From positions 3,190,618 through 3,254,617 of the forward strand of contig NZ_JADWYS010000001.1 of NCBI RefSeq assembly GCF_015831345.1: a stretch of DNA of 64,000 bases, in the 5' to 3' direction. Each line of letters begins with the position of its first letter. Position 1 is the first letter of the stretch. Shown here piece after piece: positions 60,177 to 64,000 of this stretch. This DNA comes from Caenimonas aquaedulcis (GTDB taxonomy: Bacteria; Pseudomonadota; Gammaproteobacteria; Burkholderiales; Burkholderiaceae_C). The position numbers and the translations under genes were made by a program. The notes under the pieces are model-generated. The model was not told the origin of the DNA, did no database searches, and worked only from the letters and a program-made list of their open reading frames with translations.

Positions 60177-63095
60177 TCACTGGCACGCTTCGCAACCCGG
60201 GTCGTCGATCGCGCAGAACTTGATGTCGGTGGCCGGCGCCGCTGCGGCCATCTGCGATTGCGCGGCCGCCGCGGCCGCTTCGAGTGCGCTCATTCCGCCT
60301 TGCGATCCGCCGGACGACACCGCGTTCAGGCGGCCCGACTGCACGGTGGATTTCTCGGCGTGCGTCGCGCTCGTCGTGCGCAGGTAGTAGGTGGTCTTCA
60401 GGCCGCGCAGCCACGCGAGCTTGTAGGTGTCGTCGAGCTTCTTGCCCGAGGCGCCCGCCATGTAGATATTGAGCGACTGCGCCTGGTCGATCCACTTCTG
60501 GCGGCGGGCGGCGGCTTCCACCAGCCACACCGGCTCGACTTCGAACGCGGTTGCGTAGAGCGCCTTCACTTCCTGCGGCACGCGGTCGATCGGGCGCAGC
60601 GACCCGTCGAAGTGCTTCAGGTCCATGACCATCACGTCGTCCCACAGGTTCAGGCGCTTGAGGTCGCGCACGAGGTAGTGGTTGATGACGGTGAACTCGC
60701 CCGACAGGTTCGACTTGACCGAGAGGTTGCCGAAGCAGGGCTCGATGGAGGCGTCCACGCCGATGATGTTGGAGATAGTGGCGGTGGGCGCGATGGCGAC
60801 GCAGTTGCTGTTGCGCATGCCGTCCTTCGCGATCTTCTGGCGCAGGGCGTCCCAGTCCAGCGACGCGGAACGGTCCACTTCCACATAGCCGCCGCGGGCC
60901 TTGGCGAGCAGGTCGAGCGTGTCCAGGGGCATCACGCCCTTGTCCCACAGCGAGCCCTTGTAGCTGGAGTACTTGCCGCGCTCGCGGGCGAGCTCGGTCG
61001 ACGCCCAGTAGGCGTGGTAGCAGACCGCTTCCATCGACTTGTCGGCGAATTCCACGGCCTCCTGCGAGGCGTAGGGGATGCGCAGTTCGTACAGCGCGTC
61101 CTGGAAGCCCATCACGCCCAGGCCGACCGGGCGGTGGCGCATGTTGGAGTCGCGGGCCTTCTTGACGGCGTAGTAGTTGATGTCGATCACATTGTCGAGC
61201 ATGCGCATCGCCGTGGTGATGGTCCTCTTGAGCTTGTCGTGGTCAACCCCGCCGTCCTTCAGGTGCTGCAGCAGGTTCACAGAACCCAGGTTGCAGACGG
61301 CCGTCTCGGTGTCGCTGGTGTTGAGCGTGATCTCGGTGCACAGGTTGGACGAGTGCACGACGCCGGCATGCTGCTGGGGCGAGCGGATGTTGCAGGCGTC
61401 CTTGAACGTGATCCAGGGATGGCCGGTCTCGAACAGCATCGAGAGCATCTTGCGCCACATGTCGGTGGCCTGCACCGTCTTGCTGGGCTTGATCTCGCCG
61501 CGCTTCGCCTTCTCCTCGTAGGCGACATAGGCCTTCTCGAACTCGGCGCCGAACTTGTCGTGCAGGTCCGGGACGTTCGACGGGGAGAACAGGGTCCACT
61601 CGCCCTTTTCCATCACGCGGCGCATGAAGAGGTCGGGGATCCAGTTGGCCGTGTTCATGTCGTGCGTGCGGCGGCGGTCGTCGCCGGTGTTCTTGCGCAG
61701 CTCCAGGAACTCCTCGATGTCCAGGTGCCAGGATTCCAGGTAGGTGCAGACCGCGCCCTTGCGCTTGCCGCCCTGGTTCACCGCGACGGCCGTGTCGTTC
61801 ACGACCTTCAGGAAGGGCACGACGCCCTGGGACTCGCCGTTGGTGCCCTTGATATGGGAGCCGAGCGCGCGCACGCGCGTCCAGTCGTTGCCCAGGCCGC
61901 CCGCGAACTTGGAGAGCAGCGCGTTTTCCTTGATGGACTCGTAGATGCCGTCCAGGTCGTCCGGCACCGTCGTGAGGTAGCAGGACGACAGCTGCGAGCG
62001 CAGCGTGCCGGCGTTGAAGAGGGTCGGCGTGGACGACATGAAGTCGAAGCTCGACAGCACTTCGTAGAACTCGATGGCGCGCGCCTCGCGGTCGATCTCG
62101 TTGAGCGACAGGCCCATGGCCACGCGCATGAAGAAGGCCTGGGGCAGCTCGATGCGCGTCTTGCGCACGTGCAGGAAGTAGCGGTCGTACAGGGTCTGCA
62201 GGCCGAGGTAGTCGAACTGCAGGTCGCGCTCGGCCTTCAGGGCGCCGGCGAGCTTCTTCAGGTCGAACTGCAGCAGCTTCTCGTCGAGCAGCTCGTTGTC
62301 CACGCCCTTCTTGATGAAACCGGGGAAGTAGTCGGCGTAGCTTTGCGCCATCTCGGACGGCGGCAGGTCGCGGCCCAGCACTTCCTTGAAGATGGTGTGC
62401 AGCAGCAGGCGCGCGGTGGCGTAGGTGTAGTCCGGGTCTTTTTCGATCAGGGTGCGCGCGGCGAGGATGGACGCCTTGTAGACCTCGTCCATCGGGACGC
62501 CGTCGTACAGGTTGCGCATGGTCTCGGCCATGATCGGGTCGGGCTTGATGTCCGCGCCGAGGTTCTGGCAGGCCGAGATGATCAGGCCCTTGAGGTTGTC
62601 GAGGTCCAGCGGGATGCGCTGGCCGCCGTCGAGCACGTGCAGCGCCGGCGCCTTGGGCGCTTCCTCGACCTGCTGGCGCGCGCGCTCCTGCGTGCGGCGC
62701 TCGCGGTAGAGCACGTAGGCGCGGGCGATCTCGTGGTGGCCGCCGCGCATCAGGCCGAGCTCGACCTGGTCCTGCACGTCCTCGATGTGGAAGGTGCCGC
62801 CGCCCGGGCGCGAGCGCACCATGGCGCGGATCACGGCCTGCGTGAGTTCGTCGACGGTCTCGCGGACGCTGGCGGATGCGGCGCCCTGCGTGCCGTGCAC
62901 GGCGAGGAAGGCCTTCATCATCGCGATGGCGATCTTGTTGGGCTCGAAGGGGACCACCGCGCCGTTGCGGCGGATGATCTGGTAGTGGGCGAGCGCATTC
63001 GCCGGCGCGTTGGCGATCGGCTGCTGCGTTGCGTGGGGGGTGTGGGGGGCGTTGCCGGAGGTGGCTGCGTTCGGGGTGCTCAGAACAGATTGCAT
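60177..63095 (-). CDS. nrdA: Ribonucleoside-diphosphate reductase alpha subunit (class Ia)
   Basis: 972 residues from ATG at 63093-63095 with GAGGAAG upstream. An ATP-cone (about 35-130, IIRRNGAVVPFEPNKIAIAM) gives allosteric control. Catalytic residues are visible in LRSQLSSCYLTTVPDD (redox Cys), SSNLCTEITLN (radical Cys, Asn, Glu) and AVCNLGSVNL. The mobile C-terminal cysteines are in CAIDDPGCEACQ. It makes dNTP precursors from NDPs. The promoter carries tandem NrdR-like boxes. A longer in-frame start 23 codons upstream is disfavoured because it would lie beside the promoter -10. Confidence 0.97.
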   Translation of the reverse strand: MQSVLSTPNAATSGNAPHTPHATQQPIANAPANALAHYQIIRRNGAVVPFEPNKIAIAMMKAFLAVHGTQGAASASVRETVDELTQAVIRAMVRSRPGGGTFHIEDVQDQVELGLMRGGHHEIARAYVLYRERRTQERARQQVEEAPKAPALHVLDGGQRIPLDLDNLKGLIISACQNLGADIKPDPIMAETMRNLYDGVPMDEVYKASILAARTLIEKDPDYTYATARLLLHTIFKEVLGRDLPPSEMAQSYADYFPGFIKKGVDNELLDEKLLQFDLKKLAGALKAERDLQFDYLGLQTLYDRYFLHVRKTRIELPQAFFMRVAMGLSLNEIDREARAIEFYEVLSSFDFMSSTPTLFNAGTLRSQLSSCYLTTVPDDLDGIYESIKENALLSKFAGGLGNDWTRVRALGSHIKGTNGESQGVVPFLKVVNDTAVAVNQGGKRKGAVCTYLESWHLDIEEFLELRKNTGDDRRRTHDMNTANWIPDLFMRRVMEKGEWTLFSPSNVPDLHDKFGAEFEKAYVAYEEKAKRGEIKPSKTVQATDMWRKMLSMLFETGHPWITFKDACNIRSPQQHAGVVHSSNLCTEITLNTSDTETAVCNLGSVNLLQHLKDGGVDHDKLKRTITTAMRMLDNVIDINYYAVKKARDSNMRHRPVGLGVMGFQDALYELRIPYASQEAVEFADKSMEAVCYHAYWASTELARERGKYSSYKGSLWDKGVMPLDTLDLLAKARGGYVEVDRSASLDWDALRQKIAKDGMRNSNCVAIAPTATISNIIGVDASIEPCFGNLSVKSNLSGEFTVINHYLVRDLKRLNLWDDVMVMDLKHFDGSLRPIDRVPQEVKALYATAFEVEPVWLVEAAARRQKWIDQAQSLNIYMAGASGKKLDDTYKLAWLRGLKTTYYLRTTSATHAEKSTVQSGRLNAVSSGGSQGGMSALEAAAAAAQSQMAAAAPATDIKFCAIDDPGCEACQ

Positions 63096-63165
63096 ACTGG
63101 CTACTTCCTCGTCTGTTGGTATTTTTGGAGAGGGGCGAAGTGTACAGCCCCTCGTGGCCCTCAAG

Positions 63166-63213
63166 CACTATATATGGGGTGTCGAAGGAGTCAAGGTCAC
63201 TACAGGTAGTGCT
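63166..63213 (-). promoter_or_regulatory. nrdA promoter with two NrdR-like boxes
   Basis: CACTATATATGGGGTG (63166-63181) and CACTACAGGTAGTGCT (63198-63213) start exactly 32 bases apart, three helical turns, the usual spacing of NrdR box pairs. On the minus strand TTGACT (63189-63194) and TATAGT (63167-63172), 16 bases apart, make a good sigma-70 promoter. The first box covers the -10 and the second lies just upstream of the -35. Confidence 0.75.
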
Positions 63214-63465
63214 TCTACCAAGTATGTCGATATTCTGTGGATAGGGTGTTGAGCGTTGCGTATGGCCGGGTTGCAAGTGGCGTTTTTCAACGCTGTGCCG
63301 TCCACACGCCAGCATTGGCGCGGCATCGCGCGGCAAACATCCGCGCACCCCGCATAAGCGCTCGATTCGGCGCGTGTCGTAAAAAAATGTTGCCCCTCCG
63401 CGTGCGTGGGCCGCGCGCAACGCACGCGCCCTCGCCACGCGCGCCGCGCGCAACGCGTCCGTGAA
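63214..63465. other. Non-coding gap between nrdA promoter and ampD
   Basis: 252 bases with no convincing gene. It holds the upstream part of the nrdA control region, a GC-rich stretch after 63400 with repeated GCGCGC and ACGCACGCG tracts, and no recognisable terminator for ampD. Short open frames here lack ribosome sites. Confidence 0.6.
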
Positions 63466-64000
63466 CTAGGTCCGCGGAAACCAGGCGGCGGGCCAGCCGA
63501 GGTTCGCGCGCACGCGCATCCAGTCGAAGCCGGCGCCCGGGTCCTGCTTGCGGCCCGGCGCGATGTGCTCGTGGCCTGCGATATGGGCAATGGGATAGTG
63601 CTGCGCGAGCGCGGCGCACAGGTCGGTGAGCGCCTCGTACTGCGCCGGCTCGAAGCTGCCGCCTTCCAGCCCTTCGAGCTCGATGCCGATGGAGTCGTCG
63701 TTGCAGTTGTCGCGTCCGCGATACGACGAGGCGCCGGCGTGCCACGCGCGGTCGTCGCAACTCACGAACTGCCAGAGCTCGCCGCCGCGGCGGATGTAGA
63801 AGTGCGAGGAGACTTCCATGCCCTCGATCGTCTTGAAGTACGGATGCTCGTTCCAGTCCAGCGTGTTGGTGAACAGGCGCTGCACGCCGTCGCCGCCCCA
63901 CTGCCCGGGCGGCAGGCTGATGGAGTGCACCACCACGAGGTCGATGACGGCGCCGGCCGGCCGCGGCCCGAAGTTGGGGGAGGCCATCCAGCGCGCGAAG
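63466..64000 (-). CDS. ampD: 1,6-anhydro-N-acetylmuramyl-L-alanine amidase AmpD, 5' end outside the window
   Basis: At least 178 residues are visible. Zinc ligands are the His in VVVHSISLPPG and the His and Asp in GHEHIAPGRKQDPGAGFDW; SIGIELEG carries the catalytic-region Glu. AmpD cleaves the peptide from anhydro-muropeptides in the cytoplasm during cell-wall recycling and lowers the AmpR-inducing signal. The frame stays open beyond the first visible Met (FARWMASPNFGPRP), which aligns inside the E. coli protein, so the true start is probably past the right edge. Confidence 0.93.
   Translation of the reverse strand, partial: FARWMASPNFGPRPAGAVIDLVVVHSISLPPGQWGGDGVQRLFTNTLDWNEHPYFKTIEGMEVSSHFYIRRGGELWQFVSCDDRAWHAGASSYRGRDNCNDDSIGIELEGLEGGSFEPAQYEALTDLCAALAQHYPIAHIAGHEHIAPGRKQDPGAGFDWMRVRANLGWPAAWFPRT

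Noticed and set aside
60054..63209. 1051-codon plus-strand open frame opposite nrdA
   Set aside because: It is the antisense shadow of nrdA in high-GC DNA; its composition (Arg/Val/His/Glu-rich) has no domain, and nrdA on the other strand is unmistakable.
63237..63464. 75-codon plus-strand frame between nrdA and ampD
   Set aside because: No ribosome site, Arg/Ala-rich composition, and it covers GC-rich tracts in the control region.
1..64000. tRNA, rRNA, tmRNA, riboswitch or prophage genes
   Set aside because: None seen on reading both strands; no cloverleaf ends, integrase or structural phage proteins were recognised.

Overview
The window looks like a chromosomal segment of a high-GC betaproteobacterium of the order Burkholderiales, most like the Comamonadaceae (Ramlibacter/Variovorax type). 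This is inferred from five Bug-type (TctC) periplasmic receptors, the nrdA-nrdB-histone H1-like neighbourhood beside ampD, a DUF1840 protein, a LivGHM/CoA-ligase cluster under a Crp/Fnr regulator, and long antisense open frames typical of high-GC DNA. I saw no rRNA, tRNA, phage, insertion sequence or CRISPR array. Coding is dense and many neighbours overlap by 1 or 4 bases.

Layout. 1-2.3 kb: the end of a DUF1840 gene and two orphan Bug receptors. 2.4-10.7 kb: one leftward operon (long-chain-type CoA ligase, LivG, LivH, LivM, periplasmic receptor, LivF, PaaK-like CoA ligase) for uptake and CoA activation of a carboxylic acid, with a divergent Crp/Fnr gene at 10.8 kb. 11.6-13.4 kb: an RluF-type pseudouridine synthase and a lone ABC receptor. 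13.6-16.6 kb: a small membrane protein, a QseB/PmrA-like response regulator and its kinase, then a small secreted protein. Two copies of a palindromic repeat flank this operon, and direct-repeat operators with an 11-bp period precede both transcription units. 17-19 kb: htpG with a sigma-32-like promoter. 19-26.6 kb: an Lrp regulator divergent from a cystathionine beta-lyase-like gene, a Bug receptor overlapping an opine-dehydrogenase-like gene, a leaderless ModA-like protein with two Bug receptors, and a FAH-family hydrolase. 26.6-31.8 kb: a CAP-domain lipoprotein, SrkA-like kinase, a DUF2855 protein and the ohr/ohrR peroxide pair.

32-38.7 kb: tightly overlapped genes for a crotonase, an isoprenylcysteine-methyltransferase-like membrane protein, a TldE/TldD protease pair and 3-hydroxyacyl-CoA dehydrogenase, then a divergent GMC oxidoreductase. 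38.8-42.3 kb: a hemerythrin, two flavin-reductase-fold proteins (one a PNPOx-GAF-winged-helix fusion) and phosphatidylserine decarboxylase. 42.3-48.5 kb: an uncharacterised operon (ferritin-like diiron protein, alpha/beta hydrolase, methyltransferase, DUF3455 lipoprotein) behind a 981-residue SARP/BTAD-NB-ARC-TPR regulator. 48.5-57.5 kb: an MFS transporter, AMP nucleosidase, a small protein with a hairpin leader, two tandem FecR/DUF6600 proteins and glutathione reductase. 57.5-58.1 kb: two head-to-head structured repeats whose stems covary. 58.1-64 kb: a histone H1-like protein, NrdB, NrdA (with tandem NrdR-like boxes over its promoter) and the start-proximal part of ampD running off the window.

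The strongest candidates for something new are the covarying inverted elements at 57.55-58.06 kb, the BTAD-linked diiron operon at 42.3-48.5 kb, and the QseB/PmrA-type operator arrays shared by the two-component operon, the secreted-protein gene and possibly the hemerythrin gene. All calls come from reading the sequence; no database search was run.
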